33,269 nt of DNA from JADFRG01 sp046759305 (GTDB lineage: Bacteria; Chloroflexota; Anaerolineae; Anaerolineales; E44-bin32): assembly GCA_046759305.1 (NCBI GenBank), contig JBHIBY010000029.1, positions 1 to 33,269 of the forward strand. Direction: 5' to 3'. Below, piece by piece: positions 22,707 to 30,259 of this stretch (position 1 is its first letter; the number at the start of each line of letters is the position of its first letter). A program made the position numbers and the translations under genes. The notes beneath the pieces were generated by a model. The model saw only the letters and a program-made list of their open reading frames with translations. It made no database searches and had not been told where the DNA came from.

Positions 22707-23725
22707 ACGGCCGTGTCGGGATGAAAATCTTTCCATCCGAACCAGAAAATGGTCGTGCTTTTGACGCGGTCCAGTCTCTCGCCGGCTAGTGATCCCTCAA
22801 TAGCTTCTCCCCCAAAAAAGTTCCATACCGTTCCCGTTTCTAGATCGCGTAATTGATCTGCTGCTATCGATTCAAACGTGAGCACGCGGTCTCCTGATAT
22901 TCGGCTGTAGGCGGCACCATTCGCGTTTTCGGCATCGAAAAGAACAAGGACTGGTAATTCTCCGACCTGCGCGTTAACCACGGGCATCTGATTGAGCTCG
23001 CTGAATGGAAAAGCCATAGCCGCATGGCCAGTATCGACTCCGATCACGAACTGTTTGGTCTGCAAGCGGTCGTCCCTGCGCGTCTCACCGATCACCCCTG
23101 CGGATCCCGATCGATAGTAGCTTGCGTAAGGATCGTAGTTGCCGGAATAACCCTTAACGAGAGCCTGGGTATCCGGGTGTCGAGACTTCCAGTCGCTCCA
23201 TGTTGTCTGAGACGCTGGGAGGTATTCCAACTCAAATCCTTCGAGCGGTCCGCGAACCGCTCTTCCCAACAGTTGTGACCATAGACTGTTTGTCTGCCGG
23301 TCGTACATGACCAGCACATTCATAATCAGTTTTCCGCTGACTCCGAACTCGAGGATTTCATCCTCGACCTCCCGGGAATACACGATCCCCGTATAGCAGA
23401 GCGGTCACCAGGTGACCGCAATGGGCCGCCCACCTACATGGTCGTTCACGATCTCATGGCTGGATAACAGGCCTACGGCATAGGCGCGAGCGTCTCCGTT
23501 GAATTCGACACCGATCACGATCTCGTCGGGCTCGTATTCGGCGTCCGCCTCTTGTGTGTTGTAGAAGCGCGGGCGATCGATAGAAGGGATGGCGTCCTTA
23601 GGCAACAGCGTAACGATGTCATATTCCAGCGGCTGGTCAGCCACGAGCGGTTCGGAATTCGGCGCGCAAGCCGCCAGAATCGTGGGAACCGCGGAGAGGA
23701 ATAAGAGCCTTATTCGGAAATTCAT
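22688..23725 (-). CDS. DUF3179 lipoprotein with in-frame TGA at the CPLC motif (candidate selenoprotein)
   Basis: Codons from ATG 23725 to the stop at 22688 form one frame of 345 residues, broken only by TGA at 23407-23405. Before it are a lipoprotein signal (LAAC, Cys20) and the DUF3179 segment SSHEIVNDHVGGRPIAVTW. After it, still in frame, come PLCYTGIVYSREV, ILEFGVSGKL, VMYDRQTNSLWSQ, KGYSGNYDPYASYY and a full C-terminus. DUF3179 proteins have a conserved CPLC at this point, so the TGA stands exactly for the first cysteine (UPLC). A hairpin follows the TGA. Readings: selenocysteine insertion, or a one-base nonsense mutation (TGC to TGA), or a sequence error. The sharp Cys placement and the intact remainder favour selenocysteine, but no selenocysteine machinery is in this window. 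The family's function is unknown; a thiol or metal-linked envelope role is inferred from CxxC. Confidence 0.75.
23379..23395 (-). promoter_or_regulatory. possible bacterial SECIS-like hairpin
   Basis: Beginning 10 bases after the TGA, TATAC pairs with GTGTA (one G-U) around the loop GGGGATC. The loop begins 15 bases after the TGA and starts with G, close to what is reported for bacterial SECIS elements. A second, stronger hairpin TCGAGGAT-GAA-ATCCTCGA (23367-23349) starts 38 bases after the TGA, at the far edge of the usual distance. The lower stem of the first hairpin is weak, so this is suggestive only. Confidence 0.35.
23401..23419. repeat. 19-base palindrome spanning the TGA codon
   Basis: GCGGTCACC-A-GGTGACCGC is perfect over 9-base arms. 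In the mRNA it could form a 7-pair stem with a 5-base loop whose 3' arm contains the UGA. It depends on the A of TGA; with TGC the dyad would have one mismatch. Its role is unknown. Confidence 0.6.
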
Positions 23726-23788
23726 CGCGATCGAAGTTTCACGCTATCCCATAAATGCGGCTGTAATTCGACTTACTTGGCTATGCGC

Positions 23789-23817
23789 TTGACTCGCCAG
23801 CACAGATGTTCTATATT
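23789..23817 (+). promoter_or_regulatory. sigma-70-type promoter of the membrane protein gene
   Basis: TTGACT (23789-23794), a 17-base spacer and TATATT (23812-23817) differ from consensus by one base in each box. Transcription would start near 23824, about 30 bases before the ATG at 23854. Confidence 0.7.
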
Positions 23818-23825
23818 CGGCGAAC

Positions 23826-23839
23826 CGAACAGACGTTCT
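23826..23839 (+). promoter_or_regulatory. possible LexA (SOS) box
   Basis: CGAACAGACGTTCT matches 13 of 14 positions of the Gram-positive LexA box CGAACRNRYGTTYC. It covers about +2 to +15 of the predicted transcript, a normal place for a repressor operator, and ends 3 bases before the GGAGG ribosome binding site. One matching site by eye is weak evidence. Confidence 0.4.
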
Positions 23840-23853
23840 AATGGAGGTGACGG

Positions 23854-24498
23854 ATGGCAGTTTACGCGACAGCACGGCCCGAAGTCGATCGGTTTGCAAA
23901 GGCTCGATCCGGGATTTCCAGTGTGGGGCACGAGCGCGATCTCGTCTTCGCCGCAATCATGGTGGGAGCTTTGATCGCCTTTGAGCTCTTCAATTTCGGC
24001 ACGACAGAATTCGCTCTGACGGATCTGCTCGGCGATCTTAGTCTAGGCGTTGTACGCTGGGCGACTATTCTGGCGCTGGCATTCAGCGCAATGGACTTCG
24101 CCGGCCTCTCCTGGCTGTTTTCCCCCAAGAAAAAGGTTCGATTTGAAGTCTGGTATCTGGTTGGAGCCTGGCTGTTGGCCGCGACCATGAATGCCATCCT
24201 GACATGGTGGTCGGTATCGCTCGCTCTCCTGAATCACCCTGCCTTGGGAAATGAAGTCATCGCACGTGAATCTCTTTTATCGGGTGCACCGATTTTTGTA
24301 GCAGTGCTCGTTTGGCTGCTTCGCGTGCTCTTGATTGGAACCTTCACGCTCGCCGGTTACCGCCGATTGTCCCAATCGCAAAGTTCACGATCGGGACAAT
24401 CTCGGACCAAAGTCCCGTCGGCGAGGCCTCAAATTGGCCGAAAACTAGGCAAAGGTGCGAAGCGTACACTGGTCGCACAACCAATTAGCCAGCGCTAA
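23854..24498 (+). CDS. multi-pass membrane protein of unknown function
   Basis: A 214-residue protein I do not recognise. GGAGGT stands 5 bases before the ATG. There are four likely transmembrane segments: LVFAAIMVGALIAFELF, VVRWATILALAFSAMDF, VWYLVGAWLLAATMNAIL and IFVAVLVWLLRVLLIGTF. The C-terminal tail of about 40 residues is basic and Ser/Gln/Arg-rich. It is transcribed with the lytic transglycosylase that follows, so a cell-wall link is possible. The SOS-like site in front would fit a DNA-damage-responsive division or wall factor; that is speculation. Confidence 0.75.
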   Translation: MAVYATARPEVDRFAKARSGISSVGHERDLVFAAIMVGALIAFELFNFGTTEFALTDLLGDLSLGVVRWATILALAFSAMDFAGLSWLFSPKKKVRFEVWYLVGAWLLAATMNAILTWWSVSLALLNHPALGNEVIARESLLSGAPIFVAVLVWLLRVLLIGTFTLAGYRRLSQSQSSRSGQSRTKVPSARPQIGRKLGKGAKRTLVAQPISQR

Positions 24499-25135
24499 CT
24501 TGGGGCGGATCTTTCGCTGGCTGCCGCTCTTACTGGCGGCCAGCTTCCCCATCGCTACCATAGCTGTGCTCGCAAGCGCGCGCGCCGGCGCAGCACTTGG
24601 TGACCGACCCCTTCCGCGCTCCGTGCAGCAGTTCAGTCCTTCGATCCCAGAGGCATTTACTTCGGAGGTGAAGCATTGGGCGCCAGATATTCTTCGCTGG
24701 TCGGTGGAGCATGATCTCCCGCCCGAGCTTGTGGCGACAGTTATGCAGATCGAGTCGTGCGGCCACCCGTCGATCCTCTCGAACGCTGGGGCAGCGGGCT
24801 TGTTTCAAGTGATGCCCTTCCACTTCGGTGCGGGTGAGGATCCGTTGGATCCTGAGACGAATGCCCTACGCGGTCTCAGCTATCTAGCACGCAGTCTTGA
24901 ACTCGCTGAGGGAAATACCGCTTTAGCTCTGGCCGGATACAACGGCGGACACGGTCAGATCAAGCGGGCCATAAGCTTTTGGCCTACCGAGACCCAGCGC
25001 TATGTGCGGTGGGGCACGGCCATTTTGAGTGACATACAGCGCGGCACGCTTCCCAGTCCGGGCATCAATTCCTGGCTGGAAGCTGGAGGTGCAAGTCTGT
25101 GTCAGCGCGCATCCCAGGCGCAGTCGTCAGGCTGA
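24455..25135 (+). CDS. lytic transglycosylase (SLT domain)
   Basis: Peptidoglycan-cleaving enzyme of up to 226 residues. An N-terminal signal/anchor (WLPLLLAASFPIATIAVLA) is followed by an SLT domain with catalytic Glu100 in VMQIESCGHPS, then NAGAAGLFQVMPFHF and ALAGYNGG. All hallmarks of the goose-lysozyme/Slt70 fold are present. The GTG at 24455 overlaps the membrane protein gene by 44 bases. A TTG at 24500, one base after that gene's stop, would keep the signal sequence and is equally possible. Confidence 0.9.
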   Translation: MRSVHWSHNQLASANLGRIFRWLPLLLAASFPIATIAVLASARAGAALGDRPLPRSVQQFSPSIPEAFTSEVKHWAPDILRWSVEHDLPPELVATVMQIESCGHPSILSNAGAAGLFQVMPFHFGAGEDPLDPETNALRGLSYLARSLELAEGNTALALAGYNGGHGQIKRAISFWPTETQRYVRWGTAILSDIQRGTLPSPGINSWLEAGGASLCQRASQAQSSG

Positions 25136-25177
25136 GCGCCGTCCAATGTTTGATGTGGCAGAAGCTTGGGAGTAATT

Positions 25178-25193
25178 AGCAGGTTGTCCTGCT
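25178..25193. terminator. small hairpin between convergent genes
   Basis: AGCAGG-TTGT-CCTGCT forms a perfect 6-pair stem in the 69-base gap between the convergent transglycosylase and histidine kinase genes. There is no clear T-run, so a terminator role is only a guess from position. Confidence 0.3.
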
Positions 25194-25204
25194 TGAATCA
25201 GGTG

Positions 25205-26632
25205 CTAAGCCGGAGTCCGGGCGCTTTCTGTCTCTAAAGCAGGCTCAGCAGAAGACACACACTCGCCTTCTAGCCGAGGCAGCCAGACCGAAAACGTAGT
25301 TCCTGTGCTTTCGTCGGATATCACTTCAATTCTCCCGTTGTGGCTTCGCGTGATCCAATACGCAATCGAGAGACCGAGCCCCGCCCCGCCGGTGTCACTT
25401 CGCCGTCTAGACCGGTCGATGCGATAAAAGCGCTCGAAAATATGAGGGATTTCTTCACGTGGAATTCCGGAACCGGTGTCGGTTACGGTCATTTGCGCCC
25501 AATCATCAACGCAGTTCAGCGCTAGAGTAACCTTTCCGCCTTCCGGCGTATGGTCCAGGGCATTGGCTATAAGATTCAAGAAGACCTGCCGCAACCGGTC
25601 TCGATCTCCCATCACCCGCACCTGATCCTCTCGGCCGATTTGCACTTCCACTCGATCGCTTGCCAACACGTTTGCCTGCTTGAAGACCTCAAGCATCAAC
25701 GTATCCAGCTCGATCTCTTCTAATGCTAGAGGGAGCCTTCCGCTCTCGGCCTTGGCCAAAAGCAAGAGGTCGTTCACCATACTAGTCATTCGATCCACTT
25801 CAGCCTTGATGGCCTCCAGAGATTCCCGATCGATCTGCTCCATTCGGAAAATCAAGTCAACGTTGCCGCGGATTGTGGTTAGTGGCGTTCGCAATTCGTG
25901 AGATACATCCGCAAGGAATCTTCGCTGCGTCTCAAATAGGGCCTCCAACCGTTCCAGCGTTTCATTAAAGGCTAAAGTGAGTTTGCCCACTTCGTCGCGA
26001 GGTGGGCCGGACTGCGGGATCCGACGAGATAGATCATCGGCGCGCGTGATATTAAGTGCGGTTTCAGTCACCTCGTCCAGCGGACGCAGAGCTGCGCCTG
26101 CCGTCGACCAGCCCACGATTCCCGCCACGACCACCGCCACCACACCTCCAAACACCATCAGAATCAGGAGATTCTGCAGGGCTTGCTGAGAAGCCTCTAG
26201 CGAGATGGCTAGCTGGAGTAATCCAATCACTTCATCTTCTGGCTGTAGCAGCAATGGGTAGGTCAATACCCGGTAGTTGTGACTGCCCATCGTTTCGGTG
26301 CGGAAGGCCGCTGAACGATCCTCTGGGATGAGCGGCTCAAGACTCAATTCTTCCATTCCGGGGTCTTGGAAAGCGATTTCGCCGTCGTTGCGCTGCAGTT
26401 GCACACCGACACCAGCTGTGAGCGCAAGCGCCTGTGGAGGGATTAAAATCACCTCTCCGTCCACGGATCGAATTGCTGTTGAGCGAATGTCTTCTGCCGT
26501 TCTCAGCAGCGTATCGTTGATTTGCTGAGTAAGAAGGAAGGAAAGCAGCAGGTATACGGCTGTGCCAAATAAGATCAGGACTCCAGCCAGCAGTCCTGTG
26601 TACCAGAGGGTCAATCTAGCGCGGAGCGTCAA
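25205..26632 (-). CDS. two-component sensor histidine kinase
   Basis: Membrane histidine kinase of 475 residues. The first transmembrane segment is about 14-35, an extracytoplasmic sensor domain spans about 36-152, and the second segment is about 153-175. A HAMP linker, a HisKA domain with phospho-acceptor His245 (FLADVSHELRTPL), and an ATPase domain with N box (NLIANALDHTPEGG), TDTGSGIP and GGAGLGLSIAYW follow. The TTG start overlaps the response regulator stop (TTGA), giving a coupled pair. The signal sensed is unknown. Confidence 0.95.
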   Translation of the reverse strand: MTLRARLTLWYTGLLAGVLILFGTAVYLLLSFLLTQQINDTLLRTAEDIRSTAIRSVDGEVILIPPQALALTAGVGVQLQRNDGEIAFQDPGMEELSLEPLIPEDRSAAFRTETMGSHNYRVLTYPLLLQPEDEVIGLLQLAISLEASQQALQNLLILMVFGGVVAVVVAGIVGWSTAGAALRPLDEVTETALNITRADDLSRRIPQSGPPRDEVGKLTLAFNETLERLEALFETQRRFLADVSHELRTPLTTIRGNVDLIFRMEQIDRESLEAIKAEVDRMTSMVNDLLLLAKAESGRLPLALEEIELDTLMLEVFKQANVLASDRVEVQIGREDQVRVMGDRDRLRQVFLNLIANALDHTPEGGKVTLALNCVDDWAQMTVTDTGSGIPREEIPHIFERFYRIDRSRRRSDTGGAGLGLSIAYWITRSHNGRIEVISDESTGTTFSVWLPRLEGECVSSAEPALETESARTPA

Positions 26633-27309
26633 GAGTCCTCCCGCAGAACATAGCCGACGCCTCGCACGGTGTGGATTAGCCTTGGCTCATCCGCTGCTTC
26701 TGTCTTTTGTCGAAGATAGCGAACGTAGACCTCGATTATGTTGCTCTCCCCACCAAAGTCATATCCCCATACTCGATCATAGATAACGTCTCGAGTAAGG
26801 ACCTGCCGTGGGTGTCGAAGGAAGAGCTCAAGCAATTCATACTCCTTAGCAGTCAGCTCGATCTCGCGCTCGCCTCGATAGGATTGATGGGTCCCGGTAT
26901 CCAGCCTCAGATCGACGAACGACAGGACTTCCGGGGTGTCCTCTGGTTTTGCTCTACGAAGGAGCGCCCGGATACGTGCCAGGAGCTCGTCGAATTCGAA
27001 TGGCTTGACGAGATAATCATCGGCTCCCGCGTCGAGGCCCTCGACTCGGTCGGCGACCGCATCCTTTGCAGTCAGCATGAGAATCGGCACCGCACCCGCT
27101 GCCCGCAAACGGCGACAGACTTCCAGCCCATCCAGCCCAGGCAGCATCCAGTCCAGCACCACCAGGTCCGGCGGCCGCTCCCTGGCCAACACCAAACCTT
27201 CAGGCCCATCCGAGGCAATCTCAACGGTGTAGCCCTCGTAGGTCAACCCACGCCGAAGGAGCTGAAGAATCCGCGCGTCGTCTTCGATGACCAGTATGTG
27301 TTCTCGCAT
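26629..27309 (-). CDS. OmpR/PhoB-family response regulator
   Basis: DNA-binding response regulator of 226 residues. The receiver domain has the acidic pair EDD, phospho-acceptor Asp53 in VVLDWMLPG, Thr in MLTAKD and Lys in YLVKPFEF. The winged-helix effector has the usual ELTAKEYELLELFLRHPRQVLTRD, VYVRYLRQK and IHTVRGVGYVL. It is paired with the downstream histidine kinase. The ATG at 27309 has no ribosome binding site, and TAGTAT lies about 10 bases upstream, so transcription may begin very near the start codon. Confidence 0.95.
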   Translation of the reverse strand: MREHILVIEDDARILQLLRRGLTYEGYTVEIASDGPEGLVLARERPPDLVVLDWMLPGLDGLEVCRRLRAAGAVPILMLTAKDAVADRVEGLDAGADDYLVKPFEFDELLARIRALLRRAKPEDTPEVLSFVDLRLDTGTHQSYRGEREIELTAKEYELLELFLRHPRQVLTRDVIYDRVWGYDFGGESNIIEVYVRYLRQKTEAADEPRLIHTVRGVGYVLREDS

Positions 27310-27447
27310 CGTGGATATACTACCGCGGTCTGCCGGGCCGGCGGGGAGCCGTTGGAAGGATTTAGCGCCCGAAGCCTTACAACGTGCGATCAGAAATGGA
27401 CTACGAACGGAGCGTGAGGATCAGTGTTCGAACTTACCTTGCGCTTT

Positions 27448-28920
27448 TTAGGCTAAATCTTCGCTTCTGCACTCTTGGAAAAGCGACGGGTGGAGCGAAT
27501 CCCCCACCAGCACCGTTAGTGTACAGCCTCGCCCCTCCATGTAAAGGCCCCCGTCATACTCGCTCGCACCCGAGTGAACGCGCCAACCGGAGAGGTTGAG
27601 GGGCACGGGCCCAACAACTGGAATCCATTCGCCGTTGTACTTGCGTGCTATGTGAAGGTGATCTCCATCGGCCACCCCTCCTGCGCTCGAAGCCTCGCCG
27701 ATGATCTGACCTTGATTGACACGAGCGCCTACCCGCACCCAATCCGCTGCTGCAATATGTAGGTAGAAAATAGACCATCCCGTCTGCTCATAACCGTCCC
27801 CATCTAAGTCGAGTACCAGAATGCCGTGATCTACCCTGGCAACTGTGCTGTCTGCGATCGCCACCACTTCCATATCACTGGTTTGGCGGCTCGAGTCCCA
27901 CTTGGGTGCGAAGTCAAGTGCTGCCCAAGGGGACTCCGACCCCCACGCGGCATGTGGTCCACCGGTAAGGACCCATTCATTGTTTCTAGGAAAGGGCAGG
28001 ATCAATTGTGGCTGGAATAGGTTCTCCTCGTGAATTTCAACACCAAATTTCCAGGGATCGCCAAATAGCCCATAGTATGTGCCTATCAAGTCATTTCTGC
28101 ATTCTGCATTCGAGCATAACCTCATTGATAGTTGGCGAATGGCTTCGGTACCGGCATTCGGCCTGTCCTCACTTAATTCAGCTGTGTAGGAATCTTGGCG
28201 CCAGCCATAATATCCCCGGCTGAGTACATCAGCAGTCCAGGTCAGCTGAAGATACAACCCTTGAAGCCTTCGATCGCTAGCAACGATTGGAAAATGGAAT
28301 GGCCCTTCCGGTGGCCGAACAGGATCGGATACCCAGCGCGACTGGTGTTCGATGATCGCCAGTAGTAGTCGAGGATTTATCGAGTGGTTCTGGGCGACTC
28401 GCTCTACGATTTCGGCACCGGTCATCCAATGCCCCGCTATTTGCTCCCTGTAGACCTTGAGGAATCCTCCCTTATCGGTAACGAAGCGCTCAATATCGAA
28501 TTCCATTGCCCCTTGCGAATAAACCACCTCGCTGTCTGGAAAGGTCAGAGGCGTCGCCACGAATTCTTCGTCTCGCTCAAGACGCTGCTCCATCCACATT
28601 GCGAGGTACTCATCACGATCGAAGGCCAAACGCGGACGGGGCCTTGCTAAGGCAGGTTCTGACTGCACTGAGATGGAAGGTGCTTCGAAGTTTCCATGAG
28701 TGGACCTGCGACTCTGCGTACCAAGCTCATTGACAGAGCTTGCGCTTGGAAATGAGGCTGGAACGAGTTGCTGGTCCGCTTCAGTTGGTCCGCCTTCAGC
28801 CACGCCGACCAGCCATAGCGCCCCAGCAAGCGTAATAGCTGCGGCGGTCCCAGTTGCTCTCCGATGTTGAGTCGGCTCCGACGATGGCGCGCCCCCCACT
28901 CGAAAGCGGAAAGCTGCCAA
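27448..28920 (-). CDS. M23-family peptidase-like protein with transglycosylase-like segment
   Basis: Exported protein of 490 residues. The signal/anchor is at about 23-42 (AAAITLAGALWLVGVAEG) and a Ser/Pro-rich linker follows. A helical region (about 160-300) contains NPRLLLAIIEHQSRWV, resembling the start of lytic transglycosylase folds with Glu191. The C-terminal M23 (LytM/lysostaphin) domain has His323, Asp336 (GGPHAAW, ALDFAP), LHIA and GDHLHIA. Zinc ligands appear complete, so an endopeptidase acting on wall peptides is likely. The TTG start is supported by AAGGGAG 5-6 bases upstream; no ATG lies near. It is a single gene between the two-component system and the ribosomal operon. Confidence 0.85.
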   Translation of the reverse strand: MAAFRFRVGGAPSSEPTQHRRATGTAAAITLAGALWLVGVAEGGPTEADQQLVPASFPSASSVNELGTQSRRSTHGNFEAPSISVQSEPALARPRPRLAFDRDEYLAMWMEQRLERDEEFVATPLTFPDSEVVYSQGAMEFDIERFVTDKGGFLKVYREQIAGHWMTGAEIVERVAQNHSINPRLLLAIIEHQSRWVSDPVRPPEGPFHFPIVASDRRLQGLYLQLTWTADVLSRGYYGWRQDSYTAELSEDRPNAGTEAIRQLSMRLCSNAECRNDLIGTYYGLFGDPWKFGVEIHEENLFQPQLILPFPRNNEWVLTGGPHAAWGSESPWAALDFAPKWDSSRQTSDMEVVAIADSTVARVDHGILVLDLDGDGYEQTGWSIFYLHIAAADWVRVGARVNQGQIIGEASSAGGVADGDHLHIARKYNGEWIPVVGPVPLNLSGWRVHSGASEYDGGLYMEGRGCTLTVLVGDSLHPSLFQECRSEDLA

Positions 28921-29099
28921 CTTTACTCCCTTCCCTGCAGTTTAGGAGAATGCCGGCTGCGGCGACTTTACAGCTTCATTTCAAGTCAGGGGCTGGAATA
29001 TGCAGTTATGTCTATCTTGAAAGGCTGAAGATCGACTGCTCTAAAGCTTGGCTTTTGCGTAGATGGGTTGTCTGTGATGTAAACGAAGAGATTGGGGAA

Positions 29100-29134
29100 C
29101 GAACAGGGCCGCCCGCGCAGGGCAGCCCTGTTCG
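29100..29134 (-). terminator. hairpin terminator candidate after rplL
   Basis: CGAACAGGGC (29100-29109) and GCCCTGTTCG (29125-29134) pair over 10 bases, with an inner GCCC/GGGC pairing in the loop. It lies 20 bases beyond the rplL stop. Only TTCCCC follows on the minus strand, so the T-run is poor. It likely ends the ribosomal operon or protects its 3' end. Confidence 0.55.
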
Positions 29135-29154
29135 ATCAAGTTCTTTGAAGCAGA

Positions 29155-29535
29155 CTATGAAAGTTCGACAGTCGCGCCGGCTGCTTCGAGCTTAGCCTTT
29201 GCGTCCTGCGCAGCTTCCTTGCCGGTGCCTTCCATGACTTTCGCCCCGGGAGTCTCAGCTAATTCTTTGGCATCCTTGAGGCCCAGGGATGTGATTTGTC
29301 GAAGAGCTTTGATGACGTCGATCTTTTTCGGCCCAACGTCTTTGATCACCACATCAAATTCGGTTTTCTCATCCGCCGCTGCCCCGTTTGCACCATCAGC
29401 AGCCGGCGCGGCTGCAACGGCGACTGGAGCGGCTGCGGATACGCCCCACTCTTCCTCGAGCATCTTGGTCAACTCAGCGGCCTCAAGTACCGTCAGTTTA
29501 CTGAGCTGATCTGCCAACTTCTTTAGGTCTGCCAT
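29155..29535 (-). CDS. rplL: 50S ribosomal protein L7/L12
   Basis: Stalk protein of the large ribosomal subunit, 126 residues. It has the N-terminal dimerisation helix region (LTVLEAAELTKMLEEEWGV), an Ala-rich hinge, and the conserved C-terminal domain EFDVVIKDVGPKKIDVIKALR with LGLKDAKELAE. The ATG follows GAGGAGATAGAAG. It is the last gene of the operon; rpoB does not follow. Confidence 0.98.
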   Translation of the reverse strand: MADLKKLADQLSKLTVLEAAELTKMLEEEWGVSAAAPVAVAAAPAADGANGAAADEKTEFDVVIKDVGPKKIDVIKALRQITSLGLKDAKELAETPGAKVMEGTGKEAAQDAKAKLEAAGATVELS

Positions 29536-29575
29536 CTTCTATCTCCTCAATTCCCTTTCAATATCGAATTTTGAG

Positions 29576-30109
29576 CTAAGCTGCTTCGGCAGCTTCGCTT
29601 TGCGAATATGCGTGCATTACTCCCGCCAGTTGCCGTATGGTCGCCGACAATACTCCAGCCACCTGCTCGGCGGGTGTGGTAATGAGTCCTAACAGCTGAG
29701 CTCGAACAATCGGCATGGGTGGTAGATCTGCAAGCCTTACAATCCCGGCTTGATCGACGAGCTCGCCATCGATCAAACCTCCCTTGATCTGAACTGTCCG
29801 TTCCCCTCTGCTGAGATCGACGATCGCTTTGGCTACCGCGGGAACTTCCTCAGGGGCAAAGCCGATTGCAGTAGTGCCGTCAGTTGCGCCCTCGGGTAGT
29901 GGAAGATCAAGATCCCGAAAGGCGAGGTCCATCAAGGTATTCTTCACGATGTGGAACTCGCCTCCCACTTCGCGGATCTGTCCACGTAGCCCTTCGAGAT
30001 CCTTGACCGTCACCCCTGAGAATGAGGCCAGGATTATGCCGCTGGAATTCTCCGCAAGTTCTTTGTATTGATTTACCAGCGCTTCCTTTCGAGCTTTTGT
30101 TATCGCCAA
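29576..30109 (-). CDS. rplJ: 50S ribosomal protein L10
   Basis: Ribosomal stalk base protein of 177 residues that binds 23S rRNA and L7/L12 dimers. It shows the typical start ITKARKEALVNQYKEL and FSGVTVKDLEGLR, HIVKNTL, and the L12-binding C-terminal helix. The TTG start has a strong AAAGGAGG 9 bases upstream. A 150-base leader separates it from rplA and carries a perfect hairpin. Confidence 0.97.
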   Translation of the reverse strand: MAITKARKEALVNQYKELAENSSGIILASFSGVTVKDLEGLRGQIREVGGEFHIVKNTLMDLAFRDLDLPLPEGATDGTTAIGFAPEEVPAVAKAIVDLSRGERTVQIKGGLIDGELVDQAGIVRLADLPPMPIVRAQLLGLITTPAEQVAGVLSATIRQLAGVMHAYSQSEAAEAA

Positions 30110-30259
30110 GTCAACAAACCTCCTTTAACCCAATTGACCTTTGCATGTGAGGCAAAGGTCAAGCTTGCTGCAAAGCACCGCTGAAACCTTCACCTCGGCA
30201 GGAAATTAAGCCCAGATGGGCACCTGCTGTCTCTGGTGAGAGCAGAGATTCTCAATTTA
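30110..30259 (-). promoter_or_regulatory. rplJ leader with perfect 11-pair hairpin
   Basis: In the leader between rplA and rplJ, TTGACCTTTGC (30134-30144) and GCAAAGGTCAA (30152-30162) form a perfect 11-pair stem with a 7-base loop. It ends about 10 bases before the AAAGGAGG ribosome binding site. No T-run follows, so it is not a terminator. By position it is a candidate L10 autoregulatory leader, where L10-L12 binding would shut off translation; this is by analogy with other bacteria. Confidence 0.5.

Noticed and set aside
23405..23407. TGA read as tryptophan by a changed genetic code
   Set aside because: Many other genes here end cleanly at TGA, including the coupled ATGA overlaps of the exporter and GpgS genes, and the conserved residue at this site is Cys, not Trp.
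22688..23725. Two separate genes (a 106-residue lipoprotein and a 231-residue protein starting GTG 23383)
   Set aside because: The second part would begin inside the DUF3179 domain just after CPLC and has no ribosome binding site; both parts are in the same frame.
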